A DNA stretch of 64,000 nucleotides from Hyparrhenia diplandra (taxonomy: Eukaryota; Streptophyta; Magnoliopsida; Poales; Poaceae): the NCBI GenBank assembly GCA_015847255.1, contig JADLZK010004662.1, positions 62,001 through 126,000 of the forward strand, in the 5' to 3' direction. Below, piece by piece: positions 11,858 to 23,686 of this stretch. Every line of letters starts with the position of its first letter. Positions within the stretch are counted from its first letter, which is position 1. The position numbers were made by a program, and so were the translations under genes. A model generated the notes under the pieces. It ran no database searches, was not told the origin of the DNA, and was given only the letters and a program-made list of their open reading frames with translations.

Positions 11858-11936
<79 letters not shown>
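11858..11936. repeat. (TA)n microsatellite, right boundary
   Basis: Pure TA tract of about 79 bases followed by GAGAGAGAG. It produces an artefactual Ile-Tyr repeat reading on the minus strand. Confidence 0.95.
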
Positions 11937-11938
<2 letters not shown>

Positions 11939-13532
11939 AGAGAGAGAGCACACCGATAGGTGACTACTTGCATGGTAGAGCACCTCAAGCTTTATTTCAC
12001 CATTTCATGAAAATCGAGAGCAGTTGCAATTTGTTGAGAGGATATAATGTGAAAGTAGATTGGATATGCAACATAGTGATCCACATGGAATTGGAGACAT
12101 CGAAAATCTAGAAGAGAGCTAAAATGAGAAATAGATTGTATGCACTGCACCACAATTCCACCACAAAAGGCACAACATGTTTATTGCAACATGCTTGATC
12201 TAGTTTTCTAAATTATTGTACTCGTGTCAAAACAATATTCCCTGAGTTTATTTTTTGAGTTTTGGGTTGCTGGAAAAGAATATCCATTTTCTCTTTGTAT
12301 CTTGTGTGGCCAATAAATTTTGGCTTTGATTCTTCCACCGAAAATTTGTAGCCCGCGAAAAATTTTCAGTGAAAACTCCCAGACGGCCTAAAACCACCTG
12401 TAACTACGCCACCAAAATAAAAACTCATTAATACTCTTTCGCCTACTTCCCGCGCAATCCCGCAGGGGCCGCAGCAAACAGCTCCCGTCTCATACTCCCC
12501 CCTGCCCTTGTGACTCATCCCCGCTGCCACCCATACCCTTTCAGCCCAATTGCTATGGAATAAACTTCCCTATCACATAATCATGTAAAAAGTTATTATT
12601 CCTGATAGGAGAAACCCATGGACAGAAACTGGTCGTCCCAGCCGTTCTGGAGCTTTGACAGATGGAGCGAGTAAAGTGCGATGCAGAACGCAACATCTGA
12701 CTCTGAGTTCTCATGAACCTCACTAACGCTGGAATGACTGCCTAGCAGTGCACTGAACTTTGGAGCCAGCCACCAGATCAAGGAAAAGAAATTGTGGTCA
12801 TCGATGTTGAGCCCAGGTTATTAGCTATTTATATGTGATATTTTCTGCTATCACTGTCTGTCACTGCCGTGGTGAAATGAGTGAGACACTATGATCTGTT
12901 TGTCCTCAATTAAATGGCTCACCAACCACTGTGTGCAAGTTTTTAGAGATAAACATGACAGTTTAACCAATATATATTCCTAGGCTGTGCTGTATACATA
13001 TGTCGAAAATTAATATGATTCACACAATTGTAAATTATCTGTTTGCTTCAGAATGTATTTCCTAACACTACATCTGGTCGTGAGATGCGGCCTGGGCTAG
13101 GTTGTGTTGCAGTGCTAGAAACAAAATTAACAGTCCGTCTAAAAAGTTTACAGAGTTATTTTTTCCTACGTACTGCCTGCATGCTGACATGAAAGATGAT
13201 ATTTAGTGAGACCATGCAGTTGACATGTCCTCCTTTTCAGTGAGCTGACTGTGTAATTTGCATGTACCCTGACTGGGAGCACTAGCACAATCCTATACTC
13301 TGCTACGAGAACGAACTGCTCTTATAGCCGATTCACCATTACAGCTAGTTAGTTCTCCCGCTATAGAGGATCATGGACGACAGGCATTGGCGATCTTGTA
13401 GTATGGATGCTGCATGGCACAGTGGTACTGGAATTCCAGATATGCCTCCAATTCCAATGATACAATTTTTTTGGACATATCGTACATGCAGACTCGACCA
13501 TGCAACCGATGAGGAGCCAGAGTTTTTTTTTT
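11937..13532. other. Non-coding stretch
   Basis: No supported gene or RNA. Contains one weak copy of the promoter-like module at 13425-13461 and a poly(T) run from 13523 that leads into the LINE below. Confidence 0.45.
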
Positions 13533-15272
13533 TTGTTGAGAATTTTTTTTTTTTTTTTTTGTTGACAGGAATAATATTTTTTTATGGTCTGGTAGTGGGA
13601 AACAGGAGGAGCAGGCTGCTCCTACTGTGCTTTTATTGAATTAAATTACAAAAGAAAGTCCTTACAAGCAGCTTCAAGAAACAAAAAAAGGAAACAAAGA
13701 AAATAAGAAAAATTACACAAGGGCTTCTATCCATTGATGAATTGAAGGCGAATAAGAAGGCTTTGCTCGAAGGATAACCAGAGCAAATTCAGCTTTGAAG
13801 ATTGCTTTGCACCGTCTGACAGAAGCTGGGATACCTTTGAAAATAACATCATTTTGAAGCATCCATATGGACCAGCACATTGTTAGAATGACCTCCATGA
13901 AAAAGGGGAGATGAAGTTGAAACTTGAAAGCCTCAATAATTTCTTCAGAAGATGAGCTATTTGGGACCATCAATCCCAAAGTGTTCCAGCAAGCCAGTGC
14001 AAGAGGACAACCAAAGAATAAATGAAAGAGGTCCTCTTCAACTGTCTGAATACAGTGCACACAAGTATAATCAGGGAGGAACATATTTTTCCTCTTTAAC
14101 AGCTCTCTAGTGTTTAATCTGTCCTTGAGCAATAGCCAGAAGAAGATCTTTCTCTTGTTTTGACAAGATGATTTCCATAACCATCTATAAGCAGCATGAA
14201 CATGGTGATTCCCAACAAAATGTTTGTAGGCTTTTTTTGTGGAGAAAGAACCATTCCCCCAGATGTAAGACCACTGATCATTGGATTGTTGCAACACTGT
14301 GGATTGAATCACAACTTGTAATTGTTGAAATTCTTGGAAAGCCTCGGTGGATAAAGGGAGATGGAATAACTGGACAGGTTGTGGAGAAGAGATGACTGCT
14401 CGAGCTGAAATGAGAGGATTCTTGGCATAAGAGAAAAGATGCGGCAGAGTCTGATTCAGAAGCTCATCCGACCATTTATCCAACCAAAATAGACAACTAG
14501 AGCCATCCATAACTGAGGGGGAGCTGATTGCTTTGAATTTTTCAAGAACCTTTAGATTGTCACACCACCAGAAAGAGCCTCTTAGCCTTGATGAAGTCGT
14601 TGGTAACTTATCATCACTATAATATTTATCCCAAACCAACTGGACCCAAGGAACATCAACATGATTAAAGAACTTGTGCAAGTGCTTGAGAAGAAGACAT
14701 TCATTCTCGCAATTGAAGATCAAGCACTCCAAGGCCTCCTTCAGACTTAGGCAAACTGACAATTGGCCAAGCAGCTTTAGATGGTTTTTTTACTGTTTAT
14801 GTCCCATCCTCTCCAAAAGCAATGCTTTCTGAGCTTGTCAACATATTTGATGATGGTCTTTGGCATGTTGAAGGTACATAGAGCAAACATAGGCAGAGCT
14901 GTGAAAATGGCATTAGTGAGTTCAAGCCTCCCAGCTTCTTCATTCAAAAAATTAGAGATGGTACCCAATCTTCTTTCACATTTTGCGACAATTGGCCGAA
15001 ATCGCCACATTGGGCTTGTGTGTACTCGAGAGGTAAACCGGGTAAGTGAAAGGTAAACTTTCTTTTCGACACCCAAAAAATTTGCCAAATCTTCAAATTT
15101 ATCAGCAGGCACATTTATTGGAATCATTCTTGACTTATGATAATTCACTTTTAGACCGGTGGATTCACCAAAAGAATGGAGCATGTCCTTTAGGACATTG
15201 AGTTGGGCTGCATCAGCTTGCATAAAGATCAAGGTATCATCTGCATAAAGAATGGGCTTGTTGAGAATTTTT
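13533..15272 (-). mobile_element. 5'-truncated LINE with target-site duplication
   Basis: The element body runs from about 15257 (5' end, minus strand) to a 3' poly(A), seen as poly(T) at 13548-13560. The 15-base sequence TTGTTGAGAATTTTT is present on both sides, at 13533-13547 and 15258-15272, as expected for a target-site duplication made by target-primed reverse transcription. The 5' end starts only two codons before the RT YADD box, a typical premature stop of reverse transcription. A 3' UTR with AATAAA-like signals lies at 13560-13712. Confidence 0.85.
13713..15256 (-). pseudogene. LINE ORF2 C-terminal part (RT palm end and zf-RVT domain)
   Basis: Starts with PILYADDTLIF at 15220-15256, containing the catalytic YADD motif of reverse transcriptase, and continues through the thumb-like region (GLKVNYHKS, ANFLGV). 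A frameshift lies at the A run near 14785-14791 and a second near 14700. After it the frame from 14762 to 13713 is open for about 350 codons and includes the plant LINE zinc-binding domain (zf-RVT), with LFHLFFGCPLALACW and CVHC near 14000-14090. The endonuclease and most of the RT are absent through 5' truncation, so the copy was dead on arrival. Confidence 0.85.
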
Positions 15273-15456
15273 ACTGTGCTTAACGTGTTTTCAGCCGGTT
15301 CCTTCCCTTTTAATTATAATTAGGGGTAGTTTAGTACTTTTTTGTTACAGCTCTATATCCTAATTCCAGAATCCACGAACCGCTCTGCGCCGCCGCGAGC
15401 ACGAATCCGAGCAGAGGCGCGGCGTAATGCGAGGAACGCCACGCCGCCCATGCCGC
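15273..15456. other. GC-rich non-coding spacer
   Basis: Host sequence left of the gypsy element. Its last 33 bases (GTAATGC..CCCATGCCGC) resemble 20886-20915 on the other side, a small pre-existing tandem duplication in the target region. Confidence 0.45.
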
Positions 15457-15756
15457 TGTCACGATACTAGGTAGGTAGAGGGGTTGCTGGTGTACGCGCA
15501 CGGCGGTGAGATCGACGGCGTCGTCTCGAGAGAGCAGAGCACGGGAGGAGGGAGACGATAGAAGGAGAAATTAGTTTTGTCTTCGTTGCCGATCCGCCCG
15601 ACCACCCACACAGCAACGTATAGTGTTTATAGGTTATTGGGCCAAGCCCAGACGCGCCGCACGGCAAGTGCCGACTTTCGGCCCAGCATACAGACTCAAT
15701 GGGAAAATAGAAATACGTAACCATCATAGGGATACGCCTTATTGCAATACGTGACA
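15457..15756 (-). repeat. 3' LTR of the gypsy element
   Basis: 300-bp long terminal repeat, TG..CA bounded with a longer TGTCACG/CGTGACA inverted end. It contains a segment of about 38 bases (near 15690-15727) absent from the other LTR. Confidence 0.93.
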
Positions 15757-15769
15757 ATCCCTCCCTCTT
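15757..15769 (-). promoter_or_regulatory. Polypurine tract
   Basis: On the minus strand AAGAGGGAGGGAT directly precedes the 3' LTR, the position and composition of the plus-strand DNA primer. Confidence 0.8.
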
Positions 15770-18700
15770 AAGCAGCAGCGCGTCCTCGCGATGCCGGGGT
15801 AGCGGCCTGACGAAGGCAGCGACGACGCTTGAGCTTGAGGCTGGGGGAAGGAATGTGCGGTTCCCAGGTTGCCCAATGCGCCGGAGTCTTGTGACGACGC
15901 ACCAGGTCCATCTGTACCATGCGGCTGCCCAATCTCTGGAGCTTGGAGTCGAGCACCTGCGCAGGGGGCAAACTAAAGAATGTTGTCAGGAAGTGAAGGT
16001 CTCCATCGCTGGAGACTTGAACATCTGGTGGTAGGGCTTTCTTTAACTGCGAGACATGGATAACCGGATGAATGTGACTGGTGGATGGCAACTGCAACTT
16101 GTAGGCCACCTTCCCAATCTTCTGTGTAATGAGATAAGGGTGAAAGAACTTATAACTGAGCTTCCTGTTGGAGCGATGCTGAACCAACTGCTGGATATGA
16201 GGTTGCAGCTTAATGTAAACCTAGTCACCCACTTGAAAAGTTCGCTCCACCCTGTGTTTGTCAGCTTGCATCTTCATTCTATGTTGTGCTCGCTACAAGT
16301 TATCTTGAATGTGTTGCATCATAGTCTTTCGTTCAGTCAACCAGGTTTTCAGATCAGGTACAATACTTGCTGCTTCCAATGCAATACCAAAATGCCGTGG
16401 GGGAGCCATACAAAGCCTGAAAGGGAGTCATACCTTGTGATGAATGGAAGGTGGAGTTGTACCAGAATTCAGCCAGTGAGATCCAGTCAGCACATTTTCC
16501 TGGACAGAAGTGTACCATGCACCTGAGATAAGTTTCAAGACATTGGTTTAACCTTTTGGTTTGGCCATCTGTTTCTAGGTGATAAGCTGAGCTCATGTTC
16601 AAAGTAACTTCATTGAGCTTGAACAATTCTGTCCAGAAATCACTGGAAAAAATTTTGTCTCTATCTGACACCACAAAGGTAGGCATTCCATGTAATTTAT
16701 AGATGTTTGACAGAAAAGCTTTAGCCACAGTAGCAGCAGTAAAAGGATGACTCAGACATATAAAGTGGGCATACTTGGTCAGCTTATCAATGACTGATAG
16801 TGTCAAAAGATAGTGTCAATGAAAAGACATGGGATTTTGGGAGGCCCTCAAGAGGTTCCATGAGGCCCGGTAACTTACGGTGTTCAGATTTTGCTTGAGC
16901 ACAAACTTGACAAGGCATTGACATATCTTTATTCTGATTGCTTCAGTTGTGGCCAAGCAAACAGAGCTTTCACTTTTTGATAGGTTGCAGTAACCCCACT
17001 GTGTTCACCCAGTCCACTGGAATGAAGGGCTAAGAGAATTGCTTGTTCAGCCTCCACATGATTACCAAGCCAAATTCTACCTTTGTACCTGATGAGACCA
17101 TCATGTAGTGTGAAGCCTTTGTCATTCTTGCCTATCAAAGCTAGTTCAGTCAAGAGCTTTTTAGTGTCTTCATCTTGTTGATAACCTTCCACCACAGTTT
17201 GTAACCATTTTGGAATGGGTGCAGATATAGCTGACAGGTGGTAAGATTCTGGCTGTCTAGACAAAGCATCAGCAGCTTTGTTGTCTAAACCCTTTTTGTA
17301 TTGAATTTTGTACTAAAGACCCAGTATTTTCACAAAAGCCTTGTGTTGTAGACCTTCCATTAGCTTCTGATCACCCAGATGGATGAGGCTATGATGGTCT
17401 GTGAGGATTGTGAATTCTCTATGTTGAAGATAAAGCTTCCATTTGGTGACTGCTAGAATGAGGGCCATGCATTCCTTTTCATATGTTGACATTGCTTGTG
17501 ACTTCTTCCCTAAAGCTTTTACTCGATGTAAGCTATTGGATGGCCTCCCCGTGACAGACAGCCCCAATTCCCGTGACATGAGGCATCGGTCTCAATAGTG
17601 AAACCCTTTGAGAAGTCAGGTAATGCCAGTACTGGTGCAGATACTAGTGCTTGTTTCAATGTGTCGAAGCTCAGTTGGAGATCTGCATTCTAGTGATATA
17701 TGGTGTGTTTCTTAAGCAAATCTGTGAGTGGTCTACTAATGGAGCCATAATTTCGATAAATTTCCCTAGTAACCCGGCTAACCCCGTAAAACTCCCCGAG
17801 TTGCTTGACATCCTTAGGTGGTGACCATTGACCAATAGCTTCTGTTTTTTGGCCGGGTCATGCCAACTCCCTGGGCACTAATGATGTGACCCAGATATTC
17901 TAAGGAAGCCTATGCAAAAGTGCATTTGGATTTCTTCAAATAGAGTTGGTGGTGTTCCAAGATGTCAAACACTTGTTTCGGTGTTCAGATGCTCCTCCTA
18001 TGTTTTGTTGTATATCAGAATGTCATCCACAAATACTAGTACACATTTCCTCAAGAGTGGTTGGAACACGGTGTTCATTAGGGCTTGAAAGGATGTTGGG
18101 GCATTTATTAGTCCAAATGGCATCACATTGAATTCCCAATGTCCATGATGGGTTTTGAAGGTTGTTTTAGGTTCATCTTCCAGCTTCAATCTGATCTGGT
18201 GATATCTAGATCTCATGTCCAATTTGGTGAAGTATGTTGCTCCATGTAACTCATCTAACAGCTCATCCTCAACAGGAAGGGGGTACTTGTTTTTCACTGT
18301 GTGGTTGTTCAATTGCCTGTAATCCACACAGAAATGCCATGTTCCATCTTTCTTTTTAACCAATATCACTGGAGATGAGAAAGGACTGTGACTCTGTTGA
18401 ATAATGCCATTAGCCAGCATTTCCTTGATTTGTCTCTCTATCTCATCTTTCTGAGCTAGAGAGTACCTATAAAGCTTCATGTTGACTGGTTTAACTCTAG
18501 GAATTAAAGGGATGTGATGATCAAATTCTCTAGTTGGTGGTAAAGTAGTTGGTGCTTGGAATAGATTAGCTTTACTGTCAATTAAGTCTTGTATCTCAGG
18601 AGGAATGTCAGAATTGGCAGAATCTTGGTTTACTAAGCACAACTGAATCAGATGAGACACACCACCCTTCTTGATGAGGCCTTTGAGCTTCTGATGCTTT

Positions 18701-19365
18701 ATCTGTGGGCATGTGCTCAACATATCTTTAGTGCCTCTGAGTGACACTCTTTGGCCATTGTAGCTGAACCTCAACACTTTCCTTCTCCAATGTATCCACA
18801 TAGGACTGTGTAGTTCCAACCAGGCCATGCTGAGTACCAAATCATAGTGAGGTATGTCCAGCACCCTAGCATTCATCTTGAATTGGTGACCATGAGTAAG
18901 CCAAGTGAAATCCTTGACCTCTTCATCGATCGTTTAGTTTTCGGCCATTAGCCACGATTCTGATATATCTCGAGCAAAGAGTTGTCACACAACTCAATTG
19001 CTTTTGTTATATGCTCACGCGATAAATGTGCAAGAACTGCCTGAATCAATTAGGATGAGAATTTCTTGGGCACCAACCATCCCATGGAGCTTGATTGTTT
19101 TTCTGCCTTGAATACCTTCAGAAGCAGAGCTAGACAGCTTAAACACCTGCTCATCACTGTCATCATCATCAGAGGAGGCAGTTTGATCCTCTTCAACATA
19201 ACCTTCTGGTTGCATAGCACTCCACATTTCCTCCAATGCCTGCAATGATATCTTGTCAGGGCACTTGTGGAGGCGGTTCCATTTTTCACCAAACTTCATA
19301 CAGAGGCCTTGAGCTCTTCTTTGAGAGCGAAGAGCTGCAACTTTGTCATCCCATTGTGGCTTCAC
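15768..19365 (-). pseudogene. Gypsy pol: protease, RT, RNase H, integrase (degenerate)
   Basis: Polyprotein that matures, copies and integrates the element. The order of parts on the minus strand is as follows. A gag tail with a degenerate CCHC box and an aspartic protease active site (LIDSGSSCTF) lie at 19015-19365. RT at 17998-18876 has LVKKKDGTWHFCVDYRQLN, MPFGLINAP and the catalytic FVDDIL. RNase H at 17313-17579 has TYEKECMALI and LTDHHSL. The integrase zinc region is at about 16850-17264 (H-H then CQVC), its catalytic core at 16354-16806 (VIDKLTKYAHF, VVSDRDKIF, ending in an E after the ETDGQT block), and a C-terminal tail runs to 15768. Stop codons between the protease and RT and frameshifts near 17990, 17300 and 16340 inactivate it. 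Confidence 0.88.
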
Positions 19366-19374
19366 AGCTGCAGT

Positions 19375-20560
19375 CTATTGAGGTATTGGACCCATAATGC
19401 CTGGCTCAGGATTAGGTGGACCTTTGCCTTGAAATTTGTTGAATTCTCTGCCAGGCCTCTTGAAAAATGGCTTGGGTTGGGAGTCCAGCACTTGTTCCTG
19501 CATAAGTGCCAAGGATAACGCAACATCAACTATTCTTGGTTTGTGCAATACAAGAGCAGCTCGAATATCGGGTTTAAGTCCTTGAATGAATTTGGTAACA
19601 AAGAAGGTATCATCTAGACTCCTGTTATGCACTAGGACTTGATGCATGAATGTTTGGAATCTAGCATGATATTCCTGCGCATTAGAAGTTTGGCTAATAT
19701 GCAACAGATCATTCATGCTATTGACATACAGATCCTTACCAAACTTAGACTCTACAGCTACACACAGTTTAGGCCAAGAGCTAATTGGGTGTTGTGCTTC
19801 ATAGGTTTGGAGCCATAACTCACCCCCCACCACGAAAGTGAATGGTAGCAAACTCGACCAAACATGGTAAGGAACATGGTACATACGGAAGTATTTCTCA
19901 CACTTTTCCTTCCAAGCCTTTGGGTTCGAACCATCGAACTTGGGAAAAGTGTCCTTAGGGCAATCTAACCTCCCGATACCCATGATACCGACTACGCCGG
20001 GTACCGATGGTTTGGGTTCATGTAGCCGGGATTGGGTTCATTCAAATCTAGGATAATTGGATGTGGGTGAGCGATATATCGACCATTGGTTAGGGGTGGT
20101 GGGTTTGGAATGAACCCTTGTACCAACCCCCCGAGTTGATGGATCCACGCCGGGCAATGGCCCGCCCCCCCTTCCTCGCGCGTAGGGGCCGTCGGTGGAG
20201 GTCAAGGCAGATGTGCCTCCATCTTCTCCACACGCGATGTGAGATCCTTCACGTCCTTGTCGAGGGCCGTGGATGATTCACCAGCTTTCTCGATCAGGGT
20301 GAGCATGGTCTTTAGTTGTTCGACGAGTGACGCCAAAGTGACTTCCGCCTGAACCATTCTCACCATGAGAGTTGGTTTGGGAGCCAGTGGTACTGGTTCG
20401 AAGGTTGGGGTGGTTGGTGGAGGTGGATAGGAGCCCGATCTCGTGGTGAACGGCGGCGGAAATTGAACTGGCGGCGGCGAGGTTGCGGCGGCTGGCGATG
20501 TATGGATTAGGCGAGGGAAGATGGAATGGCTTGCGCGGATGGTTGACTCGCGTCTGATAC
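19375..20560 (-). pseudogene. Gypsy gag (degenerate)
   Basis: Structural capsid polyprotein. The block from 19983 to 19375 is the conserved Retrotrans_gag domain: FPKFDGSNPKAWKEKCEKYF, then the W..KL..AVESKFG and the FIQGLKPDIRAAL parts. The N-terminal portion (about 20202-20560) is proline-rich and ends in a coiled-coil-like stretch (VKDLTSRVEKMEAHL). Stops between 19984 and 20201 separate the two. A stop codon near 19370 also separates gag from the downstream zinc-box segment. Start codon not determinable. Confidence 0.8.
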
Positions 20561-20564
20561 AAGA
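20548..20564 (-). promoter_or_regulatory. Primer binding site, tRNA-Met-like
   Basis: Minus strand immediately after the 5' LTR reads TCTTGTATCAGACGCG. The TATCAGA core resembles the TGGTATCAGAGC complement of initiator tRNA-Met commonly used by plant gypsy elements, with mismatches. Confidence 0.5.
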
Positions 20565-20826
20565 TGTCACGATACTAGGTAGGTAGAGGGGTTGCCGGCA
20601 TACGCGCACGGCGGTGAGATCGACGGCGTCGTCTCGAGAGAGCAGAGCACGGGAGGAGGGAGACGATAGAAGGAGAAATTAGTTTTTTCTTCGTTGCCGA
20701 TCCGCTCGAGCACCCACACAGCAACATATAGTATTTACAGGTTATTGGGCCAAGCCCAGATGCGCCGCACGACAAGTGCCGACTTTCGGCCCAAGATAGG
20801 GATACGCCTTATTGTAATACGTGACA
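20565..20826 (-). repeat. 5' LTR of the gypsy element
   Basis: 262-bp LTR with the same ends as the 3' copy. A deletion of about 38 bases relative to it lies near 20790-20797. Confidence 0.93.
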
Positions 20827-20831
20827 GCCGC

Positions 20832-21889
20832 CGCCACCACGGTCCGCTGCACCAGGCTGTCGTCCGCTCCGCCCGGGAGCGGGTAATGCAGGGAACGCCG
20901 CCCATGCCGCTGCGCGTGCCTCGTAGCGATTCTCGCCGCCGTTGGCGATGGATCGTGTGAACCGCCGGCCCCCTCGGCGCGCCGCCGCCGCCGACGGCTG
21001 TGGTGTCACAGCCCGCTCCTCCACCCGGCGAGACGACGTCTCCGCCGACCGTGACACCGAGTGGTGCAAAGCACTAGACTCGGATCGTCGCAGCTCGTCG
21101 TGGGAGGCTGGTTGTCTCACAAGCTAGGTCAAAAGACCTCGGGCGCTCTATTTTCGTTGTCGGCGTTCTCGGACATCCATCTCCTTCCGTAAGGCAACAC
21201 TTGAGCATTGCCGTAGCCTCACGGCCCTGTCGCTCCCTTTTTGGTCAGTTTTGGTCGTCCCGTTTTCCTGTTTGCACTTCATGTTTTTTTCCTCACCCGG
21301 TGTATCTAGCTAGTGTTTTGTAGCCCTAGTGGTTGTCATTTTCGGCGGATGCTTTTGCCGAAGTGCTCTTCATTGCTTGGGCGGATGCTTTTCCACCATG
21401 TTCTTTTTACGATCTTGCATTTCCGGTGTGCACGTGCTGCCAAGGTCTCGGTCGTTACGAGCCGTGTTTCCGGTAGGCGTGTGCCGCCGAGGTCACGGCC
21501 GCCACGAGCCTACGTTTTCGGTGTGTGTGCGTGGCACTAAGGTCGCGGTCAAGGTCTCCAGCGGATGCTTTGCCGCTGAAGTGATCGTCGTCTTTCCAAC
21601 AATTGCTTTGCTACTGAGGTTGTTGTGGACGGATGCTTTGTCGCCTGAAGTCTAGCGGATGCTTTGCCGCTGTTATCGTTGCTAGCTACCAAGGTATGGA
21701 TTTCTCTTGGTTGTAATAAGTTCAGTTCGGGGTTGTTAGTTAGAGGGGGCCCCCACCCTCATTTCTTGGTATTTGTTTGTCGTTGTATGTTCACGGGGGT
21801 TCGTAATCATGCGACTACCGTTTCCCCTCTTGTCGTAACAAAACTCCCTTCCGCTTAATGAAATATATGCCAAGGCGTCATCACGAAAA
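20832..21889 (+). mobile_element. Probable LINE 3' end with tail
   Basis: The last 200 bases (CTTAATGAAATATATGCCAA near 21856, then a short A tail at 21883-21890) look like the 3' UTR and tail of a grass LINE. Upstream, 21345-21680 contains five or so diverged repeats of GCGGATGCTTTGCCGCTGAAG-like phrases. No ORF2 domain is visible, so this would be a 3' remnant. The 5' limit is unknown and 20832-21125 is simply GC-rich. Confidence 0.4.
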
Positions 21890-23582
21890 AAAGAACTGCC
21901 ATATACATGGGCCAGAATTATAACTTTTCCCTGATAACGACTAATGTGTCTATAAATTACAGTATCACCGCCAAAGTGGCAAGGTTTGTTTCACCCGCCA
22001 CCAAATAAAAGATATTCCTAACTGCCTAAAACAGGAGAAGAATTTTTTTTTTATCACGTAAGTAATATTAGCCAGATATGTCTGCTGCACAAATAAGTAA
22101 AAACTTTAACATCGTGCTGCAGAAGCTAAGTAAATTCTTGGGGGTAAAGCTAATTAACCACTCTTGAAATGCTGGACGAACCTATTTGGGTGCTGTCACA
22201 ACATCCAACCAGGCACTAGACAAGCATATCAACTGGGGGCTGTGGACACCAGCATGGCACAGTTGCATTGTGGTGTCTCACTGTGGTGAAGAGTTCTGCT
22301 GCTCTCTGCCTTTGCTTTTTGCATGAGAGGCTCCGTTGCAGGTCGCTACACCTCAAAGTTTGTTCCATTCTGATGCATGAGATGTGTAGCTATAGCTGGA
22401 ATTCCTGGTACATCCCATGCCCAATCATTTAGGACGGTTTGCATGCAGTTTTCTACTGCAAATATGAATCTGTTGAAACATCTTGATTGCATGATGTTGA
22501 TCTATACATCGTATTAGGATAGAGGGAATCGTCTATGTTTATATATATCATCATAGATGCGGAACACAGGACATAAATGCTCTTTGGCTATCCTAATTGT
22601 TTCACCACCAACCATTTTTATTGTTTGAGAGTATTGTATAATGTTGTCACTCCAGAAATGCTACAGAAACTAGCTTGAACAATAGCTCAATACCAACTTT
22701 TTAAGCACTCTCACAGTGTCATCTTTGTTGTATATGAACACTTGTATTTCAAGTTGTTCAAGTAGTTAGGTAGCTCAGAATATACTGAATCATTGTGGAA
22801 AAAGCTGAGCTTCAAACTACTATTATCATTTTATTGCTTTCCCTTAATTATGGGTGAAGCAATGCAGAGGTGAAAATATATGAAGTATCTAATTGTGCTA
22901 GACCCAACATATATGACGCCATTTGCGATGTGCTCTAGCCAATTACAGTTTTTTCTAGTGTACAACAAAATTTGTCTTCTTATTAAAGGCAGCATCCTGT
23001 CCACGTGCACACCACTCTCTTTCTCACTCTAAAGCCTGTCTGTGATGTGTTTGCTCGTCGTGGATGATAGGCGGGGCCCATCCCATGTGCCCACATGGCA
23101 CTCCGTGAATGGCTGTAACATAGAGCGCATAGTTGCATCAATGCATGGCACCATTATCTCCCATCTTTCTCCCTCCCTCAATAAGCAGAAACCGGCTTCC
23201 TCCCTTCCCCCCAGTAGGCATAACTGGCATGCAGGCTGATGGAGACAAACATCATGAAGTGATCGCTCCTCATTTGCTCTCCGTCTCATCTCTCAAATCT
23301 CCTCCACTATATCTCAGATCGAGTGGCAATGCCAGTGATGTGTGGTGGCACGAGGAGGTGCAAGGCTAGGCACCACGACCACGACGGGCTAAAGGAGAGG
23401 AAATAACGGTTGCCCTCATTGCGCTAGCATGGCCCCCCTTGGTACTGGTGATATTTTCTTATATTTATTTTCACCTCTGGGTGTTTAAAGCTCAAGGTGA
23501 TATCAACTTATCAGCCCCATATGTTATGTCTGTGGTGATATACTAACTTACCACCACTAGGGGGTTCAAATTGGAACAACTA
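21890..23582. other. Non-coding stretch
   Basis: AT-rich; no gene recognised. Contains a promoter-like module at 22391-22435 and a TATA-like run at 22538-22548, about 150 bases downstream of it. Confidence 0.45.
22391..22435 (+). repeat. Dispersed promoter-like module
   Basis: Copy of the module (TAGCTGGAATTCCTGGTACA, then CCCATGCCCAATC). It closely matches 8196-8240 and 26136-26175. Confidence 0.4.
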
Positions 23583-23684
23583 GGTGCACCTCCAAACCTT
23601 TTTAGTACAAGTATTTGTATTAGTTCTCCAAATTTTTAAAGTTGTAGTGCAAATATTTGAACTAAAGAGGTTTGGAGGTGCACC
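23583..23684. mobile_element. Short hairpin MITE, TA target duplication
   Basis: The inverted repeat arms GGTGCACCTCCAAACC (23583-23598) and their complement (23669-23684) are perfect and continue less perfectly to about 24 bases each. TA lies immediately outside both ends, fitting a mariner-type target duplication. At about 102 bp it would fold into one hairpin. Confidence 0.55.
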
Positions 23685-23686
23685 TA

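Larger units (their letters stand above)
9676..11936. mobile_element. Motif-dense element bounded by (TA)n and palindromes
   Basis: A 2.2-kb unit flanked on the left by (TA)n at 9676-9715 and on the right by a longer (TA)n at 11858-11936. Just inside each boundary is the same 21-bp near-palindrome with arms GCTCTAAAT and ATTTAGAGC, at 9738-9758 and 11824-11844. The left interior holds about seven spaced copies of an AGTAAGTATTACTACCGGT-like motif; the right interior holds about nine copies of a TTTACTGTTGCGGGACGC-like motif. No transposase frame is seen. Insertion within (TA)n resembles the rice Micron elements, but this is larger. The assignment as one mobile unit is inference. Confidence 0.5.
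15457..20826 (-). mobile_element. Ty3-gypsy LTR retrotransposon, structurally complete
   Basis: LTRs at 15457-15756 and 20565-20826 begin TGTCACG and end CGTGACA. The 5-bp target duplication GCCGC is exact (15452-15456 and 20827-20831). A purine-rich tract abuts the 3' LTR and a tRNA-Met-like primer site abuts the 5' LTR. The internal order on the minus strand is gag, protease, RT, RNase H, integrase, which defines the Ty3-gypsy superfamily. By eye the LTRs differ by about a dozen substitutions over roughly 260 aligned bases plus one gap of about 38 bases in the right copy, so insertion is not recent. The coding frame has several nonsense changes. Confidence 0.93.

Noticed and set aside
11756..11983. 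Minus-strand ORF with a long Ile-Tyr repeat
   Set aside because: It is the translation of the (TA)n tract and has no coding meaning.
19920..19945. GGTTCGAA phrase resembling a tRNA T-loop
   Set aside because: No acceptor stem or A-box at the right distance; it lies in gypsy gag coding sequence. No tRNA or rRNA gene was found in the window.
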